From Ammoniphilus resinae (lineage in GTDB: Bacteria > Bacillota > Bacilli > Aneurinibacillales > RAOX-1): a stretch of DNA of 64,000 nt. The notes under the pieces are model-generated. The model ran no database searches, was not told where the DNA came from, and saw only the letters and a program-made list of their open reading frames with translations. A program made the translations under genes and the position numbers. The stretch covers positions 1 to 64,000 of the forward strand of contig NZ_JAGGKT010000005.1 of assembly GCF_017873965.1 (NCBI RefSeq), in the 5' to 3' direction. This document shows, piece by piece, positions 43,529 through 51,264 of this stretch (position 1 is the first letter of the stretch; every line of letters begins with the position of its first letter).

Positions 43529-44428
43529 ATGAATATTATCATTCTATTGCTCTGCTTCATCTGGGGTTCGAACTGGGTAGCGATGAAAGTTTCCGTGGAT
43601 TTATTTCCTCCAGTGATGTTTTCGGCGCTACGTTTTGTGATGGCATCTTTCGTTCTTATGGCGATTGTTTGGTATAAGCGGATTCCGCTTCCTCGCAAGG
43701 AAGATTGGAAATGGTATGCCCTCTGTGGGCTGCTGCAAACCACTTTGCCTTTTGTTACGAATCAACTTGCTTTGCAATACAATGGTGCCGGTATTACCTC
43801 AGTTATGGCGTTCACCATGCCATTTTGGTTGTTGATCCTCGCCCATTTTATGATGGATGAGCGGGTCACTCTGCCCAAGCTACTTGGTTTAGGGATTGGT
43901 TTTGTGGGGTTAATTATGGTTATGGATATTAACTTGCTAGAAATGGATTGGACAGGAATTACCCTGATCATGAATTTAGTAGCTCTATCAGGTGCGATGG
44001 CTTGGGCTATGGCCAATGCGGTCGTTAAAAAGTATTTGGCACAACATGATATGCTTCAGTTCACTGCCTGGCAAATGGTCATAGGAACGATGGGTTTGCT
44101 ATTATATTCGCTCCTATTTGAACAGGGACAATCCATTACGTGGAATTTGACTGCTGTGGCTTGTTTACTGTATTCCGGGGTCTTGGCCTCAGCCACTGGA
44201 TTCCTCATTTGGACTTACATTCTTTCCAAAGGGGCGCACATGAAAGCATCGGTTTCGTTATTGTTTGTCCCTGTTATTGGATCTCTTTGCGGCTGGCTTT
44301 TCCTTGATGAAATACTAAAACCGATTTCAATCGTAGGTATCATCTTTGTAGCAGCAGGAATTGGTGTCGTTAACATGAAATGGGGTCGTGCAAAAGTGAT
44401 CCCGGCGAAAAAAGAAGTTTCCGCATAA
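43529..44428 (+). CDS. EamA/DMT family transporter, paralogue 2
   Basis: 299 residues from the ATG at 43529. Same architecture and nearly colinear sequence with the preceding transporter ('FIWGSNWVAMKVSVDLFPPVMFSALRF', 'GAHMKASVSLLFVPVIGSLCGWLF'). The clearest differences are conservative changes in membrane segments, which suggests that both copies remain functional. Weak SD. Confidence 0.87.
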   Translation: MNIIILLLCFIWGSNWVAMKVSVDLFPPVMFSALRFVMASFVLMAIVWYKRIPLPRKEDWKWYALCGLLQTTLPFVTNQLALQYNGAGITSVMAFTMPFWLLILAHFMMDERVTLPKLLGLGIGFVGLIMVMDINLLEMDWTGITLIMNLVALSGAMAWAMANAVVKKYLAQHDMLQFTAWQMVIGTMGLLLYSLLFEQGQSITWNLTAVACLLYSGVLASATGFLIWTYILSKGAHMKASVSLLFVPVIGSLCGWLFLDEILKPISIVGIIFVAAGIGVVNMKWGRAKVIPAKKEVSA

Positions 44429-44431
44429 GAT

Positions 44432-44459
44432 AAAGGGGGCGATAGTGCTCCTCTTTTTT
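44432..44459 (+). terminator. Terminator after EamA paralogue 2
   Basis: AAAGGGGGC / GCTCCTCTTT imperfect stem with T6. It resembles the paralogue 1 terminator; a decayed third copy is visible around 44905-44930. Confidence 0.65.
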
Positions 44460-44493
44460 GTGGTCTTGTGGGCATTCTCCCTTTCTATCAGGC

Positions 44494-44538
44494 AAAAAAA
44501 AATGACCCTCATCATTCCATTGTGGAAAGATCAGGGTC
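44494..44538 (-). terminator. Terminator of small-ORF cassette, copy 1
   Basis: GACCCTGATC pairs with GATGAGGGTC on the minus strand (one mismatch), followed by a run of nine T residues. It overlaps the end of the 15-codon ORF. Confidence 0.75.
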
Positions 44539-44559
44539 CGGTTTATCATGGCAATTCAT
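44512..44559 (-). CDS. 15-residue peptide ORF, copy 1
   Basis: MNCHDKPDPDLSTME, preceded by GAGGTGATTAG. It starts 11 bases after the stop of the 32-residue ORF, and the terminator stem lies inside its 3' half. The second cassette encodes the same peptide with two substitutions. It may be a real micropeptide or a coincidental reading of the terminator region. Confidence 0.35.
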   Translation of the reverse strand: MNCHDKPDPDLSTME

Positions 44560-44570
44560 CTAATCACCTC

Positions 44571-44669
44571 TTATTCATATGTATTCAGGCGGTGCCGCTT
44601 GCTTTGTTCTGCCTTTAAGCGAAATGCCTCATCCAAAGAATTAATAAAAGCGATAAAAAACTTAACCAT
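44571..44669 (-). CDS. 32-residue small protein, copy 1
   Basis: Starts MVKFFIAFINSL and ends EQSKRHRLNTYE, with AGGGGGTC 8-10 bases upstream. A short hydrophobic N-terminal half and a highly charged basic C-terminal half suggest an amphipathic, membrane-associated peptide. The paralogue at 45039-45137 has the same length and 19 of 32 identical residues. It has its own promoter and terminator. No family recognised. Confidence 0.6.
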   Translation of the reverse strand: MVKFFIAFINSLDEAFRLKAEQSKRHRLNTYE

Positions 44670-44701
44670 TTTTCATGACCCCCTTGATTTATTGTACCCT
44701 A

Positions 44702-44730
44702 ATTATCCCGCCAAACCCTTTTATTTACAA
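44702..44730 (-). promoter_or_regulatory. Promoter of cassette copy 1
   Basis: Minus strand TTGTAA, 17-base spacer, GATAAT, 33 bases before the ATG. Positions and boxes are identical in copy 2. Confidence 0.6.
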
Positions 44731-44961
44731 AGTTGGTATTCGGCCATGTAAGCGTCAATCATGACTATGAAAATGGAATGAAAACGACAATCATCATGCT
44801 ATATCTTAGATTTGATGCCTTTTCCTCTGATTTCCTGTTGTTTTCAACTTAACTTGCTGGGGGTAACGGAAGATCTGGAGTTTCTGATTATAACTAAAGT
44901 CAGGGTCGCCATTGTGCCTCTCTTCTTTATGGTCTTGTGGGCACTCTCCCTTTCTATCAGG

Positions 44962-45008
44962 CAAAAAAAATGACCCTCATCATTCCATTGCGGAAAGATT
45001 AGGGTCCG
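44962..45008 (-). terminator. Terminator of small-ORF cassette, copy 2
   Basis: Minus strand GACCCTAATC ... GATGAGGGTC followed by a run of T residues. Confidence 0.75.
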
Positions 45009-45027
45009 GTTTATCATGGCAATTCAT
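44980..45027 (-). CDS. 15-residue peptide ORF, copy 2
   Basis: MNCHDKPDPNLSAME, 13 of 15 residues as in copy 1, RBS GAGGTGATAAG. It lies 11 bases after the 32-residue ORF. Confidence 0.35.
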   Translation of the reverse strand: MNCHDKPDPNLSAME

Positions 45028-45038
45028 CTTATCACCTC

Positions 45039-45137
45039 TTATTCGTACATGTACATGCGGTAACGTTTGCTTTGCTCATCATGTAGACGTTGTGCATCTT
45101 CTAAAAACTCAACGAAAGCTTTAAAAAACTTAACCAT
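45039..45137 (-). CDS. 32-residue small protein, copy 2
   Basis: Starts MVKFFKAFVEFLEDAQRL and ends EQSKRYRMYMYE, with a perfect AAGGAGGTC RBS. Promoter TTGTAA (45193-45198)-N17-GATAAT (45170-45175). Conservation is strongest at the N-terminus (MVKFF.AF) and at the EQSKR.R motif, as expected if the peptide is under selection. Confidence 0.65.
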   Translation of the reverse strand: MVKFFKAFVEFLEDAQRLHDEQSKRYRMYMYE

Positions 45138-45169
45138 TTTTCATGACCTCCTTGATTTGTTGTACCTTT

Positions 45170-45198
45170 ATTATCGCCGCGAACCCTTTTATTTACAA
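45170..45198 (-). promoter_or_regulatory. Promoter of cassette copy 2
   Basis: Minus strand TTGTAA-N17-GATAAT, 33 bases before the ATG, as in copy 1. Confidence 0.6.
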
Positions 45199-45510
45199 AG
45201 CTGGTATTCGGTCATGAAAGCGTCAATCATCGCTATGAAAATGGAATGAAAACGACAATCATACCCCTATATCTTAAATTTAATGCTCTTTCCTCTCGTT
45301 TTCTCGTGTTTTCATTTTTGGTATATTCAATTTGTAAACAGGATCCAAAATGGGATAACGGAAGCACAGTCCGGTTGGACGAGGTGAATGACCTTGATAT
45401 AGGCTCCAGGTCTATCTCCCCTAAAAAGCTCAGGCAATAGAGGCATAATCTATTAGAAAGGTTTAAAAAACCGTTGAAGCCCACAACTATTCTTTTAATG
45501 ACCAAAATAA

Positions 45511-45770
45511 TATCTCTTTGGTAGCATGAAAATGGTCCTCATCGAGGCTATGATAACCAAAGTATCTCTTTAGTAGCGTGAAAACGGTCTTCATCAAGGC
45601 TATGATGACCAAAATATCTCTTTGGTAGCGTGAAAACGGTCTTCATCGAGGCTATGATGACCAAAGTATCTCTTTGATAGCGTGAAAACGGTCTTCACCA
45701 AGGCTATGATGACCAAAATATCTCTTTGATAGCGTGAAAACGGTCATCATCGGGGTTATATACGCCTTTT
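45511..45770. repeat. 52-bp tandem repeat, five copies
   Basis: TATCTCTTT begins at 45511, 45563, 45615, 45667 and 45719, an exact 52-base period. Each unit carries an ACCAAA/TTTGGT dyad across the junction and a GGTC(T)TCATC/GATGACC dyad. The period is not a multiple of three and no ORF follows it. Units are contiguous with no unique spacers, so this is not CRISPR. The rest of 45368-45510 and 45771-45928 shows no convincing gene. Confidence 0.85.
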
Positions 45771-45928
45771 GACCTACCGACAGCCTCCTCTTTCCATTAA
45801 TCCCCCCTTCCTCTGATTCACCCCTTCCCTCCCCAACCCCAACTTAAGGCACTTGAAGAGAAGAAAACATATCGCGGCGACAAGGCCCACCTGCACCTGG
45901 AGAGAGCAACCGAGCGGATGCGCATACT

Positions 45929-45958
45929 AAAAAGAGGCACCCTTCGGTGCCCCTCTTC
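45929..45958 (-). terminator. Strong terminator of YcdB-like gene
   Basis: AAGAGGCACC CTTC GGTGCCCCTCTT hairpin with a CTTCGG-type loop, T-rich tail on the minus strand. Confidence 0.85.
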
Positions 45959-45959
45959 T

Positions 45960-47672
45960 CTACTCTTCCACTTTCCCGGTGAGAGCATCAATATAATACG
46001 CCCCATCTGGATAGGTTGGGATGTAGATAAGTTGCGGTTTGGGTGCCTTTTGACCCATGTAATCTTCCCAAATATAGGCGAGTTTCAACGGAAACTTCTT
46101 CAGATATGCATCTGCCGCCTGTTCGGAGGTGATTACGTTTTTCGCCTCTGGCAATTCCACTCGTTTCGCATCGAGCGGCAATCCGACTCCGCTGATCTTT
46201 CCAGTGACGGCATCAACGGTTACAGAATAAAAACGATCTTCAACTGGGATTCCATTATGATGCTCGCGCACGGTCAAATGGTATTCCGGTGCTGGATCCA
46301 TTCGCTGCTCACCCAACTTGCTTTTATCTACCCAGGCTGGAATGTTGTCTTCCATTTTGTGGGGGGCAAAGACCTGTAGGTCTGCCTCCTTTACATCCGA
46401 TTGAACATAAGTTTGTAGGAAATCGACGCCCTTTTTGATTGCCTCTTCTTCAGAAATGACCGCTTTTTTCCCCATTCTCGCTTCATCCTGAATATACGCA
46501 TAGACCACTTCGCTCGTTTTCTTGTTTACGGTAATCGTAGCATAACGCATTGGCTGCTCTTGTGGAACGGAATAGTCCGGATGGAAATGATAATTTACAA
46601 GAGAGTAGTCTCCATATGGATGATCGTCTTCAGTGCTTTGCTCTACCTGTAAATTGCTTAGATCCACTCCAAATGTATCTTTAAAGAATTTTTTCGCATC
46701 CTCCAGGGACTGCACCTTTAGCTTCTGTCCTCCTGCTTGCACGTTGACGGTCTGCTTTTTCGGTGCATGGTAGTAGGTATCTGTTGCTTTTCCAGTGACT
46801 GCATCAATTTGCGCAAGCCAAGTCGGTTCATATTTAAGGACAGTTCTGGTCTCCATTTTTTGATTAGATGCTACTGCCCATTTTCCAACTGGCTGTTGCC
46901 CACTGTAAACGAGCTCCATGTTTAAATTTTTAAGGAATGCTTTTTCTGCGTCTGCTTTGCTGATCGCTTTTAACGGGGCTGGAAACTTGCTTTCATCTAG
47001 ATTTGCTTGGATGTTGGAATAGAAATTATGAACATGTCCGGCCTGATCGATATCGATGGTGATATTTTCACCTAGGTAAGGAATGTCATTGATCAAACGC
47101 TCGTATTGAACGCCGCCCGTTGTCCACTCTAGCTTATTTCCATTTTCATCTGCGGAACCGTGCTGTCCCATATAAAATTGGCTAGATTGCTGGTATTTTT
47201 CCAGTCTTTCCTTACCCCAAACGCCTTCCAGGAACTCTTGAGCTTTTTTGCGGGCCAAACTTTCTGTTGGTGCCTTCTTCGAAGTCCAGCTTGGTACGTT
47301 CATGGAAAAGCTTCTGAGTTCTCCCGAATCGGCAAGCAGTTCAATATAGGCGTGGCTGAATAGACCGCCAACCTCAGGTCGGCCATTTTCCGGCAGATTA
47401 TCCATTTGAATGGACCACACGGCCGGCGACCACTCGTTGGCAGGCATCAAGTTTTGAAATTTCACCTCGAGGTTTTTCAGTTCCGGTACCAATTGATAGA
47501 GTTTATCGAGGCCTTGCTTCGCCTTAGCAGAAAGCTCCTGCTTCATTTCCATCGGCATGACCTGCGCCTGTTCCTGCTGGACCGCACTTCCGTTGGCCAA
47601 AACAGGTGTAGTCGCCATTAAACTTGCAGCTAGTAGAGAAACTATAATTTTATTCCATCTTTTCGTTTTCAT
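45960..47672 (-). CDS. Secreted YcdB/YcdC-domain protein with PepSY-like repeats
   Basis: About 570 residues from the ATG at 47672 (GGAGGGG upstream). Signal peptide 'KIIVSLLAASLMATTPVLANG'. The mature region contains repeated PepSY/YcdB-like units ('SRKADAEKAF'-type helices, 'WLAQIDAVTGKATDTYYHAP', 'YSVTVDAVTGKISGVGLPL', 'AYYIDALTGKVEE' at the C-terminus). Such proteins are thought to regulate extracellular proteases or cell-wall enzymes. A conserved 'DA(V/L)TGK' motif recurs at least three times. Function unproven. Confidence 0.75.
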   Translation of the reverse strand: MKTKRWNKIIVSLLAASLMATTPVLANGSAVQQEQAQVMPMEMKQELSAKAKQGLDKLYQLVPELKNLEVKFQNLMPANEWSPAVWSIQMDNLPENGRPEVGGLFSHAYIELLADSGELRSFSMNVPSWTSKKAPTESLARKKAQEFLEGVWGKERLEKYQQSSQFYMGQHGSADENGNKLEWTTGGVQYERLINDIPYLGENITIDIDQAGHVHNFYSNIQANLDESKFPAPLKAISKADAEKAFLKNLNMELVYSGQQPVGKWAVASNQKMETRTVLKYEPTWLAQIDAVTGKATDTYYHAPKKQTVNVQAGGQKLKVQSLEDAKKFFKDTFGVDLSNLQVEQSTEDDHPYGDYSLVNYHFHPDYSVPQEQPMRYATITVNKKTSEVVYAYIQDEARMGKKAVISEEEAIKKGVDFLQTYVQSDVKEADLQVFAPHKMEDNIPAWVDKSKLGEQRMDPAPEYHLTVREHHNGIPVEDRFYSVTVDAVTGKISGVGLPLDAKRVELPEAKNVITSEQAADAYLKKFPLKLAYIWEDYMGQKAPKPQLIYIPTYPDGAYYIDALTGKVEE

Positions 47673-47736
47673 TTTCGTCCCCTCCACAGATCTGGTAGAT
47701 TTTCCACTATTTATGACGAGCGTGGAGGACGATTCG

Positions 47737-48453
47737 TTACAGTTTTTTCTTAAAAAAAGAAAGTTGTTCTTCACCGCGGTCCGGATCCTCGATTTCTTGG
47801 ATGCATTCCCAGCTGTCGTTGCGCGGATTTCCTACCATGGGGTGGACGCTGTAAGCTTTCATCGCATCGGATGGAAAAGGGGCCAGCAATGCTTGAAGAA
47901 ATTCCGGGTCGCTCTCTTCAGGGTTCAGCCAATCGGCTTCGTTTTCAGGATGAAGGATCGCCGGCATGCGGTTGTGAATCGTTGACATCAGCTCATTTGG
48001 CTGGGTCGTAATGATGGTGAAGGTTTGGTGGATGTCCCCCTCTGGTGAGCGCCACAGGTCATATAGTCCAGCCATGGCAAATAAGGCTTCATCGATTAAG
48101 GTGATGCGCTTAGGATGCTTCTGCTCCCCTACCCGCTTCCACTCGAAAAAGCCGTCGCTTGGAATGATACACCTTTTCGATAAGAGTAAACGCCCAAAAG
48201 CAGGCTTTTGCAGTAATGTCTCTGCCCGGGCGTTGATCATTCGGGAACCAACTTTGCTGTCCTTCGCCCAGCCGGGGATCAACCCCCAGCGGAATTCGCG
48301 CAGGATTCGTTGTCCGTTGATTTCTAGGATGACGGGGACAAGTTGTGAGGGAGCGATATTGTATCTAGGCGGTAGGTCTAAGGTTATCTCATCTAGGCCG
48401 AAACGGTCCATTAAATCTTCAGGATTGGCAACTAAAGTAAATCTTCCGCACAT
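47737..48453 (-). CDS. SOS response-associated peptidase (SRAP/YedK)
   Basis: 238 residues. MCGRFTL start, with Cys2 that forms a thiazolidine link to abasic sites after Met removal; 'NARAETL', 'SDGFFEWKR' with the catalytic Glu, and 'MSTIHNRMPAIL' with the active-site His. It protects abasic sites in single-stranded DNA. Ends 64 bases upstream of the YcdB-like gene. Confidence 0.92.
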   Translation of the reverse strand: MCGRFTLVANPEDLMDRFGLDEITLDLPPRYNIAPSQLVPVILEINGQRILREFRWGLIPGWAKDSKVGSRMINARAETLLQKPAFGRLLLSKRCIIPSDGFFEWKRVGEQKHPKRITLIDEALFAMAGLYDLWRSPEGDIHQTFTIITTQPNELMSTIHNRMPAILHPENEADWLNPEESDPEFLQALLAPFPSDAMKAYSVHPMVGNPRNDSWECIQEIEDPDRGEEQLSFFKKKL

Positions 48454-48539
48454 GGGATGGGGACACCTCCGTTGGGAACTTTTTCACTGTAACTTTAGCA
48501 TATCACAGTGAGAGGGTGTGAGCTATATGGTTGAGTCTT

Positions 48540-48692
48540 CAATGCTTGTGGGCACTATCCCTTTGGCACAGGGTGAGGTGGATCTGGGGAGGGTCAGCTA
48601 GGGAACTTGTGCGTTAGGGGCTACCCCTGTAATTGGTTTTGAGCCAAGTCTCTTCCCGAGCGAAAGGGATAATGGCCACAGGGCGCAGGACT
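48540..48692. repeat. REP-like palindromic element, copy 5
   Basis: GTGGGCACTATCCCTTTGGC at 48548 and GAAAGGGATAATGGCCAC near 48660-48677 are inverted copies (14 of 17 core positions pair). The remaining part of 48454-48841 contains only the hemolysin III promoter region (TATAAT at 48807-48812). Confidence 0.55.
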
Positions 48693-48841
48693 ACTCATCA
48701 ATAGAGGGTTCAATTAGGGGGAGAAAGTCCTTCGTCCAGACAAATAGGTGTAAATCCTTCCCTTATTCCCGTAAGGCTCTTGCTTTCTTAATCGGCGTAG
48801 TTCCTCTATAATAGAAATATCGAAAAAAACGAGGTGGTCCA

Positions 48842-49483
48842 ATGGCCAATACACATGTTTATACCAAACGCGAAGAAATCGCAAACGCGATCTCTCACGG
48901 GATTGGCGTACCGTTAAGCATTGCTGCAATCGTCTTGCTTGTGATTAAAGCGGCAAGTGAGGGATCGGCGAGTCATACAGTGAGTGTTTCAATTTATGGG
49001 GCGACGATGTTATTGCTTTATCTTGCTTCAACCTTGGTTCACAGCTTTCCGGAAGGCAAAGCCAAGGACCTGTTCGAGATTTTCGACCATTCGGCCATTT
49101 ACTTATTCATTGCGGGAACGTATACACCGATCTTGTTCCATGTGATCGGCGGCAAGCTGGGCTGGACCTTGTTCGGGATTGTCTGGGGCATTGCCTTAGC
49201 TGGGGTTTGCTTCAAGTGCTTTTTTGCAAAAAGGTTCCTGTTCACTTCCACTCTCCTCTATGTTGTGATGGGATGGATCATTGTATTTGCATGGAAACCG
49301 TTGGTTGCCCACCTGGCTGGCGGCGGGATGACGTTGCTTGTAACTGGCGGGGTGCTTTATACAGTAGGAACGTTGTTTTATGTCTGGAGAAAATTCCATT
49401 TTCATCATATGATCTGGCATTTGTTTGTCCTTGCTGGTTCGATCTTTCACTTTTTTACGATTTTGATTTATGTACTGCCCTAG
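48842..49483 (+). CDS. Hemolysin III family membrane protein (PAQR)
   Basis: 213 residues, seven membrane segments. 'REEIANAISHGIGVPLSIAAIVLL', 'STLVHSFPEGKAKDLFEIFDHSAIYLFIAGTYTPI' region and 'HHMIWHLFVLAGSIFHFF' carry the conserved Ser, Asp and His residues of the PAQR zinc site. B. subtilis YplQ-like. RBS GAGGTGG. Terminator directly after the stop. Confidence 0.9.
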   Translation: MANTHVYTKREEIANAISHGIGVPLSIAAIVLLVIKAASEGSASHTVSVSIYGATMLLLYLASTLVHSFPEGKAKDLFEIFDHSAIYLFIAGTYTPILFHVIGGKLGWTLFGIVWGIALAGVCFKCFFAKRFLFTSTLLYVVMGWIIVFAWKPLVAHLAGGGMTLLVTGGVLYTVGTLFYVWRKFHFHHMIWHLFVLAGSIFHFFTILIYVLP

Positions 49484-49512
49484 CAACCTGTGGAACCACA
49501 GGTTGTTTTTTT
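49484..49512 (+). terminator. Terminator after hemolysin III
   Basis: CAACCTGTGG AA CCACAGGTTG followed by T7. Confidence 0.9.
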
Positions 49513-49691
49513 GTGTGTTAAAGTACCCCCTCTAAAAAAATTCAAAAACCCCATATACCATGTTTTTCCTAGGAAAATTTGGGTAACCTAACCTTGATAT
49601 CCCACTTTTAAGGAGAGAAGCAGCCTTGATACCGAACAACTCAAGGTTCTCCACTGTTCGGGCACCATCCTGCAGAAAAAGGGTGAGTTAA

Positions 49692-51239
49692 ATGAAATGG
49701 TATTCCTTTCTACTTGGTTCTTTTACCGGTGCGCTGTTGGCTATTTTGTTAGCAGGGATTCTGCTCCTCGTTTTTATGAGACCACTCATTAAATGGATTA
49801 CAGGGAGCTTTATGAAACGATTGATGTCGGATCGATATCCGGAAAACATATGGGAAATGGTCTCTGCCATGACCCGCACCAATCCCCGAATAGTAATCGA
49901 GAACAGTCTGCGGGCAGAGTCGGGAAAGATTATCGAAAGACCCTTTGGCAGTCCGCGGAAATTTCTCAATTTCGACGGGTTAATCTTTTCCGCAGCACAA
50001 CTCTCCACGATGCCAGCACCTGAGGATGCACCTGTGGAGACGAGAATTATCATTGGCCCGCGCGCAAAAAAACCATTAATCCTTGACATTCCGTTGCTGG
50101 TGGGAGCTTTAGGCTATGGGATTGGCATTACCAAACAGGTCAGACTAGCCATCGCAAAAGCAACAACAGCTGTTGGAACCGCAACGAATACGGGTGAAGG
50201 TGGTTTTTTGCCGGAAGACCGGGCAGCTGCCAAACATTTTATCTTACAATACAATTCGGCGCATTGGTCGAAATCACCAGAGATCCTCCACCAGGCGGAT
50301 GCGATTGAAATCCATTTCGGGCAAGGAGCCTCTGCTGGTTCGGCGAGCTTCATCCCTCCGGAATATATGCAGGGAGAGGCCCGGGATGTTTTGCAGGTTC
50401 CTGAAGGAGAAACCGTTGTCATTCCTTCCCTCCATCCGGACGTCCAAAAGCCGAAAGATCTAAAAATACTCGTTCAACGACTGCGTACCATCACAAAGGG
50501 CGTACCGATCGGCATTAAGATTTGTGCCAGCGCCAATTTAGAGGCAGATTTGGAAATTGCGATCCAGTCGCAAGTTGATTTTATCAGTATCGATGGGGGA
50601 CAGGCGGGGACAAAAGGGGCCGCACCTATTTTGGAAGATGATTTTGGTTTACCTACCATCTTCGCCTTAACCCGTGCCGTGCAATATCTAAAAAAACGAC
50701 AGGTAAAAGAACACATTAGTCTATTGATTGGCGGCGGCTTTAACCAACCCGGTGAATGTCTCAAGGCCCTGGCCCTAGGAGCAGATGCTGTGTATATGGG
50801 AACTTCCATCATTTGGGCGATGACCCACAAACAGGTGACGAAAGCAGTCCCTTTTGAACCGCCGACACAACTTGTCTATTATCCAGGTAGTATGACCGAT
50901 CAATTTGATGAGGATGAGGCAGCTACCAATCTGACTAATTTTTTTACTTCTTTTATCGAAGAAATAAAGGTGGCCGTCCGCGCGATGGGAAAGACCTCGG
51001 TTCATCATGTCGGTGTCAAAGATTTGGTGGCGTTGGATGAATGGACGAGCAAGGTAACGAAAGTCCGTTTGGTCACTGAACCTTTTAATCCGCCAACATC
51101 CTCGGGCATGAACTTTGTGAATACAGAAAAACCGAAAGAAAAGCTAAAAGAATTACCAAGAGAACAGTCGAAGGAAGAGCAGAAGCCAAAGGAATCGACC
51201 AACTTCTTCGCTTTTCTGCGCAGGATTAAACGGAGCTAA
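49692..51239 (+). CDS. Membrane-anchored FMN-binding glutamate synthase-like protein (YerD-type)
   Basis: 515 residues. N-terminal membrane anchor (residues 5-28). The catalytic TIM barrel of the GltB family is clear ('GTATNTGEGGFLPEDR', 'HFGQGASAGSASFIPPEYM', 'IGIKICASANLEADLEIA', 'FISIDGGQAGTKGAAPILEDDFGLP', 'LLIGGGF'). The region after 'ALGADAVYMGT' normally carries the 3Fe-4S cysteines in GltB, but here there are none. There is no amidotransferase domain. The C-terminal tail is rich in Lys/Glu. It ends 25 bases before gerA, so it is probably cotranscribed with the ger genes. B. subtilis YerD is the closest by memory; reaction unknown. Confidence 0.8.
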   Translation: MKWYSFLLGSFTGALLAILLAGILLLVFMRPLIKWITGSFMKRLMSDRYPENIWEMVSAMTRTNPRIVIENSLRAESGKIIERPFGSPRKFLNFDGLIFSAAQLSTMPAPEDAPVETRIIIGPRAKKPLILDIPLLVGALGYGIGITKQVRLAIAKATTAVGTATNTGEGGFLPEDRAAAKHFILQYNSAHWSKSPEILHQADAIEIHFGQGASAGSASFIPPEYMQGEARDVLQVPEGETVVIPSLHPDVQKPKDLKILVQRLRTITKGVPIGIKICASANLEADLEIAIQSQVDFISIDGGQAGTKGAAPILEDDFGLPTIFALTRAVQYLKKRQVKEHISLLIGGGFNQPGECLKALALGADAVYMGTSIIWAMTHKQVTKAVPFEPPTQLVYYPGSMTDQFDEDEAATNLTNFFTSFIEEIKVAVRAMGKTSVHHVGVKDLVALDEWTSKVTKVRLVTEPFNPPTSSGMNFVNTEKPKEKLKELPREQSKEEQKPKESTNFFAFLRRIKRS

Positions 51240-51264
51240 AGACTTTTTGAAAGGAGGGAGCATT

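Larger units (their letters stand above)
44440..44878 (-). repeat. Direct-repeat cassette, copy 1
   Basis: About 440 bases closely related to 44905-45367 and in the same orientation. It contains, on the minus strand, a TTGTAA-N17-GATAAT promoter (44725-44730 and 44702-44707), a 32-codon ORF, a 15-codon ORF and a hairpin terminator. Confidence 0.8.
44905..45367 (-). repeat. Direct-repeat cassette, copy 2
   Basis: Second copy of the small-ORF cassette, offset by 468 bases at the start codon. The 5' boundary on the plus strand carries a degenerate copy of the EamA terminator, hinting that the duplicated unit once included the transporter 3' end. Confidence 0.8.

Noticed and set aside
45320-45440. 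Possible intron or reverse-transcriptase remnant after cassette copy 2
   Set aside because: Sequence was suggestive for a few bases only; no conserved domain or RNA motif could be recognised.
45511-45770. Possible CRISPR array
   Set aside because: The 52-bp units are contiguous and lack unique spacers; no cas genes are in the window.
45818-46006. 62-codon ORF on the minus strand and an opposite-strand frame reading KTYRGDKAHLHLERATERM
   Set aside because: No start codon or RBS for the plus-strand frame, and the minus frame overlaps a terminator. It could be a gene remnant but cannot be supported.
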